The position numbers and the translations under genes are program-made. 64,000 nt of DNA from Firmicutes bacterium UBA6113 (GTDB lineage: Bacteria; Bacillota; Clostridia; Tissierellales; Sedimentibacteraceae), in the NCBI GenBank assembly GCA_002422545.1, contig DIWF01000003.1, positions 1 to 64,000 on the forward strand, in the 5' to 3' direction. The notes beneath the pieces are model-generated. The model saw nothing but the letters and a program-made list of their open reading frames with translations. It did not search any database and had not been told where the DNA came from. Shown here one piece after another: positions 8,841 through 17,461 of this stretch (its first letter is position 1; each line of letters begins with the position of its first letter).

Positions 8841-9896
8841 TTATTTATTTGGTTTTGGAAACCAATGTTTTGTATTATTTGCTATTTTTACTAAAAATAA
8901 CATAGTAGGAACTTCTGTTAATACTCCAACTGTTGTTGCAAGGGCAGCAGGTGATGTTGGTCCAAACAATGCAATTGCTACTGCTACAGCAAGCTCGAAA
9001 AAGTTTGACGCTCCTATCATTCCAGCAGGTGCTGCAATATTGTATTGTAATTTTAATGTTTTACATGCAAAATATGCAATAAAGAAAATTAAAAATGTTT
9101 GTATTGTTAATGGCACTGCAATTAACACAATGTGCAATGGATTATTAAGTATTACTTCACTTTGGAATGCAAATATTAAAACTAATGTGAGCAAAAGTCC
9201 AATTATTGTAGCATTGTCGAATTTAGATAAAAATTCATTTTCAAAATATTCTAGGCCATTCTTTTTTACAACATGGAGTCTTGTTAGAATTCCTCCAGCT
9301 AATGGTATAACAACAAACAAAACAACTGATAAAATTAAAGTTTCCCACGGAACACTTACATCACTTACTCCAAGTAAAAACTTAACTATCGGAATAAAAG
9401 CTACAAGAATTATTAAATCATTTGTAGCAACCTGTACAACTGTATATGCAGGATTTCCTTTAGTTAATGTACTCCATACAAATACCATTGCAGTACATGG
9501 AGCTGCACCAAGAAGTATTGCACCCGCCAAATATTCTTTTGCAAGATCTGGGGTTATAAAATTTCTAAACACAACATAAAAGAAAAATGCTGATATAAAA
9601 TACATTGTAAAAGGTTTAATTAACCAGTTAGTTATCCATGTTACATATAAACCTTTTGGATTGCTTCTTATATTTTTTAAACTTTTAAAATCTACTTTCA
9701 TCATCATAGGATAAATCATTACCCAAATTAATACTGCCATGGGTATTGATATTTTTGCATATTCAAACTTGTTTAAAAATGCAGGTATAGCTGGCATAAA
9801 CCTGCCCATGAGAACCCCAACAACCATGCAAAGAGCCACCCAAAGAGACAAATATTTTTGAAAAAAACCGATTCCTGATGAATTTTCATTACTCAT
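8841..9896 (-). CDS. acr3: ACR3-family arsenite efflux transporter
   Basis: 351 residues, about ten membrane spans. Typical ACR3 features are the YLAGAILLGAAPCTAMVFVW segment with the conserved Cys, and PAGMIGASNFFELAVA in the ninth helix. It expels As(III) across the cytoplasmic membrane, driven by proton motive force or by ArsA. It has a GGAGG site and is 20 bases after arsR. Confidence 0.95.
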   Translation of the reverse strand: MSNENSSGIGFFQKYLSLWVALCMVVGVLMGRFMPAIPAFLNKFEYAKISIPMAVLIWVMIYPMMMKVDFKSLKNIRSNPKGLYVTWITNWLIKPFTMYFISAFFFYVVFRNFITPDLAKEYLAGAILLGAAPCTAMVFVWSTLTKGNPAYTVVQVATNDLIILVAFIPIVKFLLGVSDVSVPWETLILSVVLFVVIPLAGGILTRLHVVKKNGLEYFENEFLSKFDNATIIGLLLTLVLIFAFQSEVILNNPLHIVLIAVPLTIQTFLIFFIAYFACKTLKLQYNIAAPAGMIGASNFFELAVAVAIALFGPTSPAALATTVGVLTEVPTMLFLVKIANNTKHWFPKPNK

Positions 9897-9916
9897 AATA
9901 TTCCTCCAAACCTTAT

Positions 9917-10258
9917 TTAATTTTTATTTTGAGCGCACAAATCCTGCATCCTGCAGTTTTCAAAATTTCTGCAGTCTGATTCATACCAAGGAAGCTGACT
10001 TACTTTATTAATAACATAATCATATAATTCCTTGTTTTCACTTATAAATTCTTTGTTTATTTTGTAATATGTCCACTTTGCATTTTTGTAGCTTTCTAAA
10101 ATACCTGCTCTCCTGAGAATGGTGAGGTGCCTTGAAGCATTGGATTGAGTTAGCTCGAGGCACTCTTCAATTTCACAGACGCACATTTCGCTTTTAAGAA
10201 TCTGAGCTAAAATTCGCAGCCTTGTTTCATCTGATAAAGCTTTTAATATTTCTATCAA
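9917..10258 (-). CDS. arsR: ArsR-family metalloregulator of the ars operon
   Basis: 113 residues with a winged helix: ALSDETRLRIL, then a recognition helix TQSNASRHLTILRRAGIL. The As-sensing Cys pair lies in MCVCEIEE. The start is TTG (10258) behind a GAGGGGG site and overlaps the arsC stop. It is the second gene of the operon and presumably represses its promoter at 10705-10732 until As(III) binds. Extra C-terminal cysteines (CRNFENCRMQDLC) could form a second metal site. Confidence 0.93.
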   Translation of the reverse strand: MIEILKALSDETRLRILAQILKSEMCVCEIEECLELTQSNASRHLTILRRAGILESYKNAKWTYYKINKEFISENKELYDYVINKVSQLPWYESDCRNFENCRMQDLCAQNKN

Positions 10259-10671
10259 TTTACATCCCCCTCATTTGAAATTTTATGTGCAAGCTCTTTA
10301 ATCTTCTTTTCAATTTCTGCTATTATTTTTTCAAATTCCTCATCGCTTTTTCCCGTTGGATCGTCAAGACCCCAATCTTCCTCGTATTTGCTGTCAACAA
10401 ATGGGCATACTACATTACATCCCATTTTAATTGTTATATCAATTTCAGGAAGTTCAGTGATCAATTTAGAATATTGAGTTTGTTCCATATCTATGTTGTA
10501 AATTTTTTTAATTAATCTTACTGCATCCTGATTTATTTGAGGCTTAGTTTCAGTTCCTGCTGAATAACTTTCAAAAACATCTCCTGCAAAATGCTTTCCA
10601 AGTGCTTCAGCCATTTGGCTTCTACATGAGTTGTGTACACAGATAAATGCTACTTTCGGTTTATTGTTCAT
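10255..10671 (-). CDS. arsC: Arsenate reductase, second copy
   Basis: 138 residues with the same CVHNSCRSQMAEAL loop, CNVVCPF resolving Cys and DPTGKSDEEF segment as the copy at 6236. Most positions are identical, so the two are recent paralogues bracketing one operon. It is the promoter-proximal gene, with an AAGGAGG site, and overlaps arsR by a few bases. Confidence 0.93.
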   Translation of the reverse strand: MNNKPKVAFICVHNSCRSQMAEALGKHFAGDVFESYSAGTETKPQINQDAVRLIKKIYNIDMEQTQYSKLITELPEIDITIKMGCNVVCPFVDSKYEEDWGLDDPTGKSDEEFEKIIAEIEKKIKELAHKISNEGDVN

Positions 10672-10704
10672 ACATCCTCCTTGATATATTTGTTCTTTTA
10701 ATAT

Positions 10705-10732
10705 ATTATATCAACATATGCTCATATGTCGA
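10705..10732 (-). promoter_or_regulatory. ars operon promoter with ArsR-type operator
   Basis: Reading the minus strand, TCGACA (10727-10732) and TATAAT (10705-10710) are 16 bases apart. The spacer and -35 hold an imperfect palindrome TCAACATATG-CT-CATATGTCGA (10711-10732, one mismatched pair). A repressor bound there would cover both promoter elements, as expected for ArsR control. Inference from sequence only. Confidence 0.75.
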
Positions 10733-10801
10733 TATGAAATTTGTAAGAAGAATGTAAAATTTTTGTAAACACTATATTTGGTCATCATTAAATTTATTTA
10801 C

Positions 10802-10835
10802 CACATTGACAACAATCTATGTTTAATGCTATTCT
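10802..10835 (+). promoter_or_regulatory. Putative promoter with ArsR-like box upstream of the DUF2156 gene
   Basis: CACATTGACAACAATCTATG (10802-10821) closely matches boxes at 14459-14482 and 14563-14580. It contains TTGACA (10806-10811) with a weak TATTCT 18 bases on (10830-10835). It suggests that the following gene answers to one of the local ArsR proteins. Confidence 0.5.
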
Positions 10836-10893
10836 TTTAAAATGGTATTATCATACATAAGCTTAATGCAATAAAAAAACAAAAGAGGTATAT

Positions 10894-11787
10894 ATGGAAC
10901 AATTTAAAAAAATTACTATAGAAGATAAAGACATTCTGACTGAATACTTAAGCTTAAGAAAGTATAGAGCATGCGACTTAAGCGTCGGAAATCTCATATT
11001 ATGGTCAGATGTTTACAACACTCAGTATGCAGTTGCTGGAGATAATCTTTTTATCAAGTTTGTTGAGGACAACAATGAATATTTCATATTTCCTGCAGGA
11101 AAAGGTGAATTAAATCATGCATTTGAATGGATTTTTGATTACTGCAATAAACATGACATGGAGTTCAAAATGAACGTTGTGGACCCTTCCATGTTTGAAG
11201 AAATAGAAAGTCTTTATCCTGGAATGTTTGAAATTTCTTATCAAAGAGACAATGCAGACTATGTGTATAATGTTGAAGATTTAAAAAATCTTTCAGGCAA
11301 GAAGTACCACGGCAAGAAAAATCATGTGAACAAGTTCAAGAAAACACACACAGACTGGTCCTATGAAAAAATCACTGATGATAACACATCTGAATGCATA
11401 GAAATGGTCAAGGAATGGTGTACTCAAAACGGTTGCTGCCAGGATAAATCCAAGGCTGATGAAATATGTGTGCTCATAAAAGGTCTCAAATTAAGAAAAG
11501 AACTGAACATGATCGGCGGCATAATACGATTAGAAGGAAAAATTATAGCTCTCACATTGGGCGAACAATCTGGTGATGACATGTTTATAATACATTTTGA
11601 AAAGGCATTTTCTCATATAGACGGTGCATATCAGATGATAAACCAGCAGTTCATCATAAATGAACTTGCAGATAACTTTACTTTTGTAAACCGCGAGGAA
11701 GACATGGGAGTTGAAGGCCTAAGAAAGGCAAAAGAATCCTACTACCCTACTTTTATGGCCGAAAAAGGAATTGTTTTCAAAAAATAA
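10894..11787 (+). CDS. DUF2156 (phosphatidylglycerol lysyltransferase-like GNAT) protein
   Basis: 297 residues. It contains the double-GNAT fold of DUF2156: FIFPAGKGELNHAFEW, the YHGKKNHVNKFKKTH segment, then the acyl-transfer half GGIIRLEGKIIALTLGEQ and GAYQMINQQF, ending RKAKESYYP. Related domains move aminoacyl groups from tRNA to lipids or peptides, but free-standing soluble members like this one have no assigned substrate. No membrane segment is seen. It is followed by a terminator, so it is a single-gene unit. Confidence 0.85.
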   Translation: MEQFKKITIEDKDILTEYLSLRKYRACDLSVGNLILWSDVYNTQYAVAGDNLFIKFVEDNNEYFIFPAGKGELNHAFEWIFDYCNKHDMEFKMNVVDPSMFEEIESLYPGMFEISYQRDNADYVYNVEDLKNLSGKKYHGKKNHVNKFKKTHTDWSYEKITDDNTSECIEMVKEWCTQNGCCQDKSKADEICVLIKGLKLRKELNMIGGIIRLEGKIIALTLGEQSGDDMFIIHFEKAFSHIDGAYQMINQQFIINELADNFTFVNREEDMGVEGLRKAKESYYPTFMAEKGIVFKK

Positions 11788-11808
11788 TCCTACCTTCTAC
11801 ATCAACCT

Positions 11809-11837
11809 AACCTCTTTAATATAAAGAGGTTTTTTAT
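11809..11837 (+). terminator. Terminator after the DUF2156 gene
   Basis: The 9-bp stem AACCTCTTT/AAAGAGGTT (11809-11817, 11823-11831) is followed by a T run to 11836. Confidence 0.88.
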
Positions 11838-12058
11838 TTAATTTTATGCGCCTTCATACTTTTTTGTTTTGTTAAATCATATTCAATATTTGCATTATTT
11901 TTTAATGCATAAAATAAATAATACTTATTAATATATGCATTTATATCAAAACACCTTATATAATGTATTCCATATTTTAAATCGCTGTGATAAAATCATC
12001 CAATCTAAATCTGATTGAAAACAAATTTTTAAATATAAAACTACTATTCGGAGGGTAT

Positions 12059-13687
12059 ATGTATAATTCAAGTTATCATCGTGAAGAAATTGAAAAAGTA
12101 TACGGAAAAATAAGTCCTTTTGAGCTTAAGGACAAATTGATAAACCTTGCAGAGGATTCCAGCAAGGGAAGTGTCCATTCATTGCTTGATGCAGGAAGAG
12201 GAAATCCAAACTGGATTGCTGCAACACCAAGAGAAGCCTTTTTTACATTTGGACAATTTGCTGTTTTAGAAAGCCGCAGAATATGGAACCAGGGAGACCT
12301 GTCCGGCATGCCAAAGAAGGAAGGAATAGCAGAACGTTTCAAAGAATTTGCAAGAAACAATCCCAATGCTCCTGGAATAAATTTGCTTAAGAAAATGATT
12401 AATTATGGAATTACCGTTAAATGTTTTAATGCGGATAACTGGATTCATGAGCTTGTTGATGGAATTATTGGCGACAATTATCCTCAGCCTGACAGAATGC
12501 TGCGCCATGTGGAACTTGTAGTCAATGACTATCTGATTCAGGAACTTTGTTACAATGAGCCTCTTGAAAGGAAGTTCAACACATTTGCTGTTGAAGGTGC
12601 TACTGCAGGAATGTGCTATATCTTCGATTCACTCATAGCAAACAACATATTGTCCAGAGGTGACAAAATTGCGTTGATGACTCCTATTTTCACTCCATAT
12701 TTGGAAGTCCCGCATTTGCCCAGATATAATTTCGAAGTCGTGAACATTTCAGCTGATGAAATTGATGAAAAAGGAAGACACACGTGGCAGTATCCTGAAG
12801 GGGAACTGGACAAGCTGAGAGACACATCTATCAAAGCATTGTTTGTTGTAAATCCAAACAATCCTCCGTCAGTTGCAATGAGGGCTGAGACCGTAAGACA
12901 GCTAAAGGATATAGTCAACAATTCAAACCCTGATTTAATGATTATTTCAGACGACGTGTACAGTACATTTGTGGATAATTTTGTTTCCATAATGGCAGAT
13001 TTGCCATACAACACCATTGGTGTGTATTCATACTCCAAGTACTTCGGTGTTACTGGATGGCGCCTTGGAACCATTGCTCTTTACGAAGACAATGTATTTG
13101 ACAAACTGTTGCGAGAACAGGATGAAGACAGAAAAGGAAGAGCAAGAAGACGTTATTCCGGATTATCAACTGATCCTGACAAGATCCCGTTCATAGACAG
13201 AATTGTAGCTGACAGCAGACAGGTTGCTCTCAACCATACTGCAGGTCTTTCCACTCCACAGCAGGTTCAGATGGCATTCTTTTCACTGTTTGCCATAACT
13301 GACAAGGAAAACACATATAAAAAATTAACCAAAAGCATATGCCGCCGCCGCAAGAAACTGTTGTTTGACGGATTGGGCCTGGAGCTTAACGTTGATGCTT
13401 ACGATGCAGCTTACTACACCCACTTTGATCTTCTGGAATGGGCTACCACAAATTACAATGTTGAATTTGCCAAGTATCTGCAGGACAATTACAAACCGGT
13501 TGACATTCTCATACGTCTCGCTGAACAATCATCCATTGTTCTTATGAACGGCAGCGGATTTGGAGCCTCAGAATGGTCCATAAGAATTTCTCTGGCTAAT
13601 CTAAGCGATGAATCATATTCCAAAATAGGCGAAATTCTTTATGATATTTTAGGAAAGTATGTTGAAGAATGGAAAACATCCAATTAA
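12059..13687 (+). CDS. aspD: Bifunctional aspartate aminotransferase / aspartate 4-decarboxylase
   Basis: About 542 residues, the usual length of the PLP-dependent aspartate beta-decarboxylase family. Family landmarks are GRGNPNW near the start, VVNPNNPPS, the DDVYSTF segment, and the PLP-lysine region YSYSKYFGVTGWRLG. It converts L-aspartate to L-alanine and CO2, which with an exchanger can generate proton motive force or remove acid. I place the start at 12059, behind a CGGAGGG site; the frame extends upstream to 11987 but lacks a good site there. No aspartate:alanine exchanger gene is adjacent. The gene seems unrelated to the ars genes around it. Confidence 0.92.
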   Translation: MYNSSYHREEIEKVYGKISPFELKDKLINLAEDSSKGSVHSLLDAGRGNPNWIAATPREAFFTFGQFAVLESRRIWNQGDLSGMPKKEGIAERFKEFARNNPNAPGINLLKKMINYGITVKCFNADNWIHELVDGIIGDNYPQPDRMLRHVELVVNDYLIQELCYNEPLERKFNTFAVEGATAGMCYIFDSLIANNILSRGDKIALMTPIFTPYLEVPHLPRYNFEVVNISADEIDEKGRHTWQYPEGELDKLRDTSIKALFVVNPNNPPSVAMRAETVRQLKDIVNNSNPDLMIISDDVYSTFVDNFVSIMADLPYNTIGVYSYSKYFGVTGWRLGTIALYEDNVFDKLLREQDEDRKGRARRRYSGLSTDPDKIPFIDRIVADSRQVALNHTAGLSTPQQVQMAFFSLFAITDKENTYKKLTKSICRRRKKLLFDGLGLELNVDAYDAAYYTHFDLLEWATTNYNVEFAKYLQDNYKPVDILIRLAEQSSIVLMNGSGFGASEWSIRISLANLSDESYSKIGEILYDILGKYVEEWKTSN

Positions 13688-13690
13688 CAA

Positions 13691-13778
13691 AATGGGACTG
13701 TTGCATAAAGCATATTCATGTCATCCTGAGCACCAGCGAAGAATGACACGATAATAATCACTAATGCAACAGCCCCAT
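13691..13778. repeat. MITE-like element with 16-bp inverted ends
   Basis: AATGGGACTGTTGCAT (13691-13706) pairs with ATGCAACAGCCCCATT (13763-13778), with one mismatch. The interior holds GTCATCCTGAGC..AGCGAAGAATGACA, itself an imperfect palindrome that resembles a repeat seen in many bacterial genomes. It sits exactly between two converging genes and may serve as their terminator. No coding capacity. Confidence 0.6.
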
Positions 13779-13789
13779 TATCTTTATAA

Positions 13790-14374
13790 TTAATTTTTCT
13801 CTTTCATAACCTTGTAGAAGTGTTTTAGGTTATCTGGAACAACATATTGATTTTCTTCGAAATTGCTGTTTAAAATTCCTCCGTATACTTCTTTAAGAAT
13901 TCCTTCGATTATCATTGCTTTAGGCGGTTCAGTATATTCATTTCCCTGATAAATCCAAACTCTGCAGTCAACTTCGTCACCGCACAAATCTCCGCAGGAT
14001 TCACAGAGGCTTTCCTTGTATTCCATTTGAATATCGCGTCCGTTTACACGAATTGTTGGAGATGTGAGGAATTTGTACTTTACAGCCAGTTCTTCAGTGT
14101 TTACATTGACTTTGTTTATTACAACATCTGTTCCTGTCGCTTCGAGAACATTTTGAACATCCTTCAAAGACTCATCAAGATTACTTTCTGCTCCCTGACA
14201 CCTCGTACACACACTTAAATCCAGGAACAGGAAGTCTATAGTAATTTTTTTCCTCTCAGTCTTAACTTCCCCTTTGTTTGAACAGCATCCGGCTGAACCC
14301 GAACAACATGAACTTTTCTTTTTAATGCCGGTTACACGACCCAAAAGTTCTTTTTTTGCTTTTTCATTATCCAT
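13790..14374 (-). CDS. DUF2703 domain protein, Cys-rich
   Basis: 194 residues. The N-terminus has a cysteine cluster SSCCSGSAGCCSNK, followed by a thioredoxin-like DUF2703 domain (about 45-150) with FLFLDLSVCTRCQGAE, a typical CxxC redox pair, and further cysteines CESCGDLCGDEVDC. Members often lie in arsenic or mercury loci, where a thiol-reductase or metal-binding role is likely. It has an AAAGGAG site and is expressed from its own ArsR-boxed promoter, divergent from the permease gene. Confidence 0.85.
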   Translation of the reverse strand: MDNEKAKKELLGRVTGIKKKSSCCSGSAGCCSNKGEVKTERKKITIDFLFLDLSVCTRCQGAESNLDESLKDVQNVLEATGTDVVINKVNVNTEELAVKYKFLTSPTIRVNGRDIQMEYKESLCESCGDLCGDEVDCRVWIYQGNEYTEPPKAMIIEGILKEVYGGILNSNFEENQYVVPDNLKHFYKVMKEKN

Positions 14375-14458
14375 TTATATTCTCCTTTTTACTACAAAAA
14401 TTCATTATCAAATCAACCACTTTATGTAAACAGACTTTTCATTGCGGTAAAATATATT

Positions 14459-14514
14459 AAACATTGATATTCATCTATGTTTAATATTATATTTTATATA
14501 TAGACATATGTCAA
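14459..14514 (-). promoter_or_regulatory. Promoter and ArsR-type operators of the DUF2703 gene
   Basis: On the minus strand TTGACA (14509-14514) and TATAAT (14486-14491) are 17 bases apart. The -35 region reads ATTGACATATGTCTATAT. A second box at 14459-14482 begins AAACATTGATATTCATCTAT (imperfect palindrome) and lies just downstream of the -10. Two boxes suggest tight repression. Confidence 0.72.
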
Positions 14515-14562
14515 TATGCTTGATGTCGTTAATTATTTTATGCTACTAAAATTTTGCAAACA

Positions 14563-14593
14563 CATTGACATTTATCTATGTATTGAATATAAT
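14563..14593 (+). promoter_or_regulatory. Promoter with ArsR-like box for the permease operon
   Basis: TTGACA (14565-14570) and TATAAT (14588-14593) have a perfect 17-base spacing. The box CATTGACATTTATCTATG overlaps the -35 and spacer. The 5' leader to the TTG start is about 180 bases, with no clear riboswitch. Confidence 0.72.
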
Positions 14594-14780
14594 AAAAATA
14601 GATAGTCGTCAATGTATTAAGTGCCATGAGTATTAATATGAAGATTCATTAATGTTCTAATTGACCATGAAAATTAAAAAAATACGGCATCAATATAAAT
14701 TATTAGTCAAGATTGGTCTGGACTTTAGACATAGACGAAAATATGAAATATTATAATACAGAACATTAAGGAGAACTAAA

Positions 14781-15785
14781 TTGTTTATATTTCAATGGTT
14801 GAATAACCAATTACTTAAAATGGAGTGGCTTTCCAATTTAATAAAGCTTATGGTAGAAAATGTATTTGGACTGAGTGTACAGGAAAGAATTGGAGGGAGC
14901 ATTCACTTTTTCATATATGATGTAATTAAAATATTCATTTTGCTTTCAGTATTGATATTTGCCATATCATATATACAAAGCTACTTTCCTCCTGAAAGAA
15001 CTAAAAAAATATTAGGAAGATTCAATGGAATATCAGGCAACATTTTGGGAGCATTGCTCGGCACAGTAACTCCGTTTTGTTCATGTTCTTCTATTCCGTT
15101 GTTCATTGGATTCACAAGTGCAGGACTGCCGTTAGGCGTTACATTTTCATTTTTAATATCATCACCTCTTGTTGACCTGGCATCAGTTTTATTGCTGGCA
15201 AGCATCTTCAACTGGAAAATTGCTATAGCTTATGTTGTTGTAGGTCTTGTGCTTGCAGTTCTAGGCGGAACTATAATCAGCAAGCTACATCTTGAGGAAT
15301 ATGTAGAACCTTTTGTATACGGAAACAAGTCAGCAGATATTGAACAGGAAGAATTGACAGTTAAGGACAGAATAGATTTTGGAAAAGAACAGGTTAAATC
15401 AATAATAAAAAAAGTATGGATGTATATATTAATAGGTGTCGGAATTGGTGCAGCAATACACAACTGGATTCCAGAGTCAGTTATAAGTGCAATTCTAGGC
15501 CAGGACAAATGGTATTCAGTACTTATAGCAACATTAGTAGGCGTACCCATGTATGCGGATATATTTGGTACGTTACCGATTGCTGAAGCTTTAGTTGCAA
15601 AAGGTGTAGGACTTGGAACGGCACTTTCCTTCATGATGGGAGTTACGGCATTGTCACTGCCTTCTATGATAATGCTCAAGCAAGTTGTTAAGCCAAGACT
15701 TTTATGGACTTTCTTTGGTTTAGTAACTTTAGGTATAATAATAATCGGATACGCTTTTAATGCCTTCGGGTATATATTTATTTAA
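14781..15785 (+). CDS. ArsP/DUF318-family permease
   Basis: 334 residues, about eight membrane spans. The family signature TPFCSCSSIPLFIGFTSAG includes the cysteines linked to trivalent arsenical transport in ArsP. The second half repeats the pattern (GVPMYADIFGTLPIAEALVA). The start is TTG, with AAGGAG seven bases upstream. Related proteins export methylated or aromatic arsenicals, but others with the same fold have unknown cargo. It forms an operon with the thioredoxin-like gene 20 bases on. Confidence 0.87.
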   Translation: MFIFQWLNNQLLKMEWLSNLIKLMVENVFGLSVQERIGGSIHFFIYDVIKIFILLSVLIFAISYIQSYFPPERTKKILGRFNGISGNILGALLGTVTPFCSCSSIPLFIGFTSAGLPLGVTFSFLISSPLVDLASVLLLASIFNWKIAIAYVVVGLVLAVLGGTIISKLHLEEYVEPFVYGNKSADIEQEELTVKDRIDFGKEQVKSIIKKVWMYILIGVGIGAAIHNWIPESVISAILGQDKWYSVLIATLVGVPMYADIFGTLPIAEALVAKGVGLGTALSFMMGVTALSLPSMIMLKQVVKPRLLWTFFGLVTLGIIIIGYAFNAFGYIFI

Positions 15786-15805
15786 ATTATATGAGGAGAA
15801 ATAAA

Positions 15806-16045
15806 ATGATAATTAAAATTTTAGGATCAGGCTGTAAAAATTGCGTAGCTTTAAAGGAAAACACAGAAGCCGCACTCAAAGCAACAGGAATTGAAGCAGA
15901 AGTAATTAAAGTTGAAGAGATGAAAGACATTGTATCATACGGCGTTATGCAGACACCGGCATTGGTTATTGATGAAAAAGTTATGTCCTACGGTAAAGTT
16001 CTGAAACCCAAGGATATAGAAGCAATACTTCAAAAAGTGAAATAG
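15806..16045 (+). CDS. Thioredoxin-like small redox protein
   Basis: 79 residues. The motif GSGCKNC is the CxxC active site of the redox-active-disulfide (MTH895-like) thioredoxin fold; the cis-Pro loop is TPALVIDEKV. The ATG at 15806 is preferred since the upstream ATG at 15791 overlaps the GAGGAG site. Such proteins routinely follow DUF318 permeases and probably handle their thiol chemistry. Confidence 0.9.
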   Translation: MIIKILGSGCKNCVALKENTEAALKATGIEAEVIKVEEMKDIVSYGVMQTPALVIDEKVMSYGKVLKPKDIEAILQKVK

Positions 16046-16057
16046 CAGATAACGAGT

Positions 16058-16095
16058 AAAAGAAGAGGTGTACCGAGGTACGACTCTTCTTTTTT
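16058..16095. terminator. Bidirectional terminator between the permease operon and arsR
   Basis: The 10-bp stem AAAAGAAGAG/CTCTTCTTTT (16058-16067, 16084-16093), with an inner GTAC/GTAC stem, has T runs in both directions. Confidence 0.85.
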
Positions 16096-16106
16096 ATATA
16101 ACAAAA

Positions 16107-16391
16107 TTATTTAATTGATGTCAAATCAGTGATAAAATTCTGAAACTGTTCTATTTTTTCCACATTCAAACTATAGTGCATCCATTTGCCTTCTTTTCTG
16201 GACGACACAAGTCCGCATTCAGTCAATATTTTCATGTGATGTGATAATGTAGGCTGTTTTATATTAAAATCAGCCAGTATCTTGCATGCACACTTTTCAC
16301 CGCTGGTGAGCGAATGTATTATCATCATTCTGTTTACGTCTGACAATGCTTTAATTATTTTATAATTCTCTTCAAAATCTTTATCTTCCAT
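16107..16391 (-). CDS. ArsR-family transcriptional regulator
   Basis: About 94 residues. The winged helix contains ALSDVNRMMIIHSL, the sensor-like Cys pair KCACKIL, and a recognition helix KQPTLSHHMKILTECGLVSS. I start it at the ATG 16391, four bases after AGGAG, rather than at a TTG 12 bases upstream. It converges on the permease operon and probably represses the ArsR-boxed promoters at 14.46-14.59 kb. Confidence 0.87.
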   Translation of the reverse strand: MEDKDFEENYKIIKALSDVNRMMIIHSLTSGEKCACKILADFNIKQPTLSHHMKILTECGLVSSRKEGKWMHYSLNVEKIEQFQNFITDLTSIK

Positions 16392-16544
16392 GATTCTCCT
16401 CAATTTAATGATGATTAAATATTTATTTCCAGTTAAAAATGTTATTCTACATTCATTATAACATCATGTAGGAATTTTAGCAAATCCAACATTATTCCCG
16501 GTTTTTATAATACTACATTAACAATACATGACGATAATTCTAGA

Positions 16545-16958
16545 TTATTTATTTTGTTGGACATTAATAAATAAAGGGATGTCATCTATTCGTGAATAAA
16601 AACAAACGTCATCTTGATTAAAATAAAAAATTTCGTCATTGCTGTAAACAATATATTCTTTTAATTCATTGTTTAAAATATATACGTTACCATGAATTTT
16701 CTCATATTCACCCTCTTGAATGACATTGAATTGCTTATATCTGCAGTAATAATTATTATTATCGAAAACAAAATATTCTGCATTTCCAGTTACAGCTTCC
16801 CCCATAATATAAGTTCCTACAACATCCTTGTTCATTTGATATTCATTTATTTGTTTTTCTAAATTCAATATAAATAGTACCAATATCAATGTTATTAGTA
16901 TAATGTATTTATAATTTCTTGCTAAATACTTTCCTGATTTACTGATAAAATTGCTCAT
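16545..16958 (-). CDS. Single-pass membrane protein of unknown function
   Basis: 137 residues. One hydrophobic helix (about 17-33, YKYIILITLILVLFILNL) is followed by an extracytoplasmic domain rich in Tyr and Asn (FVFDNNNYYCRYKQFN). No family is recognised. It stands alone, with a weak ribosome site. Confidence 0.6.
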   Translation of the reverse strand: MSNFISKSGKYLARNYKYIILITLILVLFILNLEKQINEYQMNKDVVGTYIMGEAVTGNAEYFVFDNNNYYCRYKQFNVIQEGEYEKIHGNVYILNNELKEYIVYSNDEIFYFNQDDVCFYSRIDDIPLFINVQQNK

Positions 16959-17386
16959 AGTACCCCCATTATGATTTAATTATTAATTGTTGCTAAACAG
17001 TATGACTAATTATTTATTGATTGTTTTATTATAATTATATGGGCAAACTTTAAATAGGTAAAGTATAATAATGTCATGACTTGAAAATAATGGAGAGATA
17101 ACACAAATTTCCAATAGTTTTGCAGAAATAAATACTTTGTCCGCAAATGGTATGAGTGAAATAAAATAACATTAAAATTACACAATCTTAATTAGTAACT
17201 TTTTAACATTTTTAATATAACTATTTTTTTGTTTTTATTGATAAATGTATAACTATTTTTTTGCAAAATCAATATCATAATTTTAGCTTAATCTTAATTT
17301 AGCTTAATTATATAAGACATTTAATCACATATACCTAACTATATTAATTTGCAAACGACATTTTATTTTGAACCGAAACTTTTAGA

Positions 17387-17415
17387 TTGATAAATATATA
17401 TTTATATGTTATACT
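17387..17415 (+). promoter_or_regulatory. Promoter of the selenoprotein gene
   Basis: TTGATA (17387-17392) and TATACT (17410-17415) are 17 bases apart, about 45 bases before the ATG. The rest of the 16959-17461 gap is very AT-rich and shows no other feature. Confidence 0.65.
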
Positions 17416-17461
17416 TGCTAAGTATTACACACATTTATATCATTATATTAGGAGAGTTTAA

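Noticed and set aside
9040..9579. 179-residue plus-strand frame inside acr3
   Set aside because: Shadow of the well-supported acr3 gene on the other strand.
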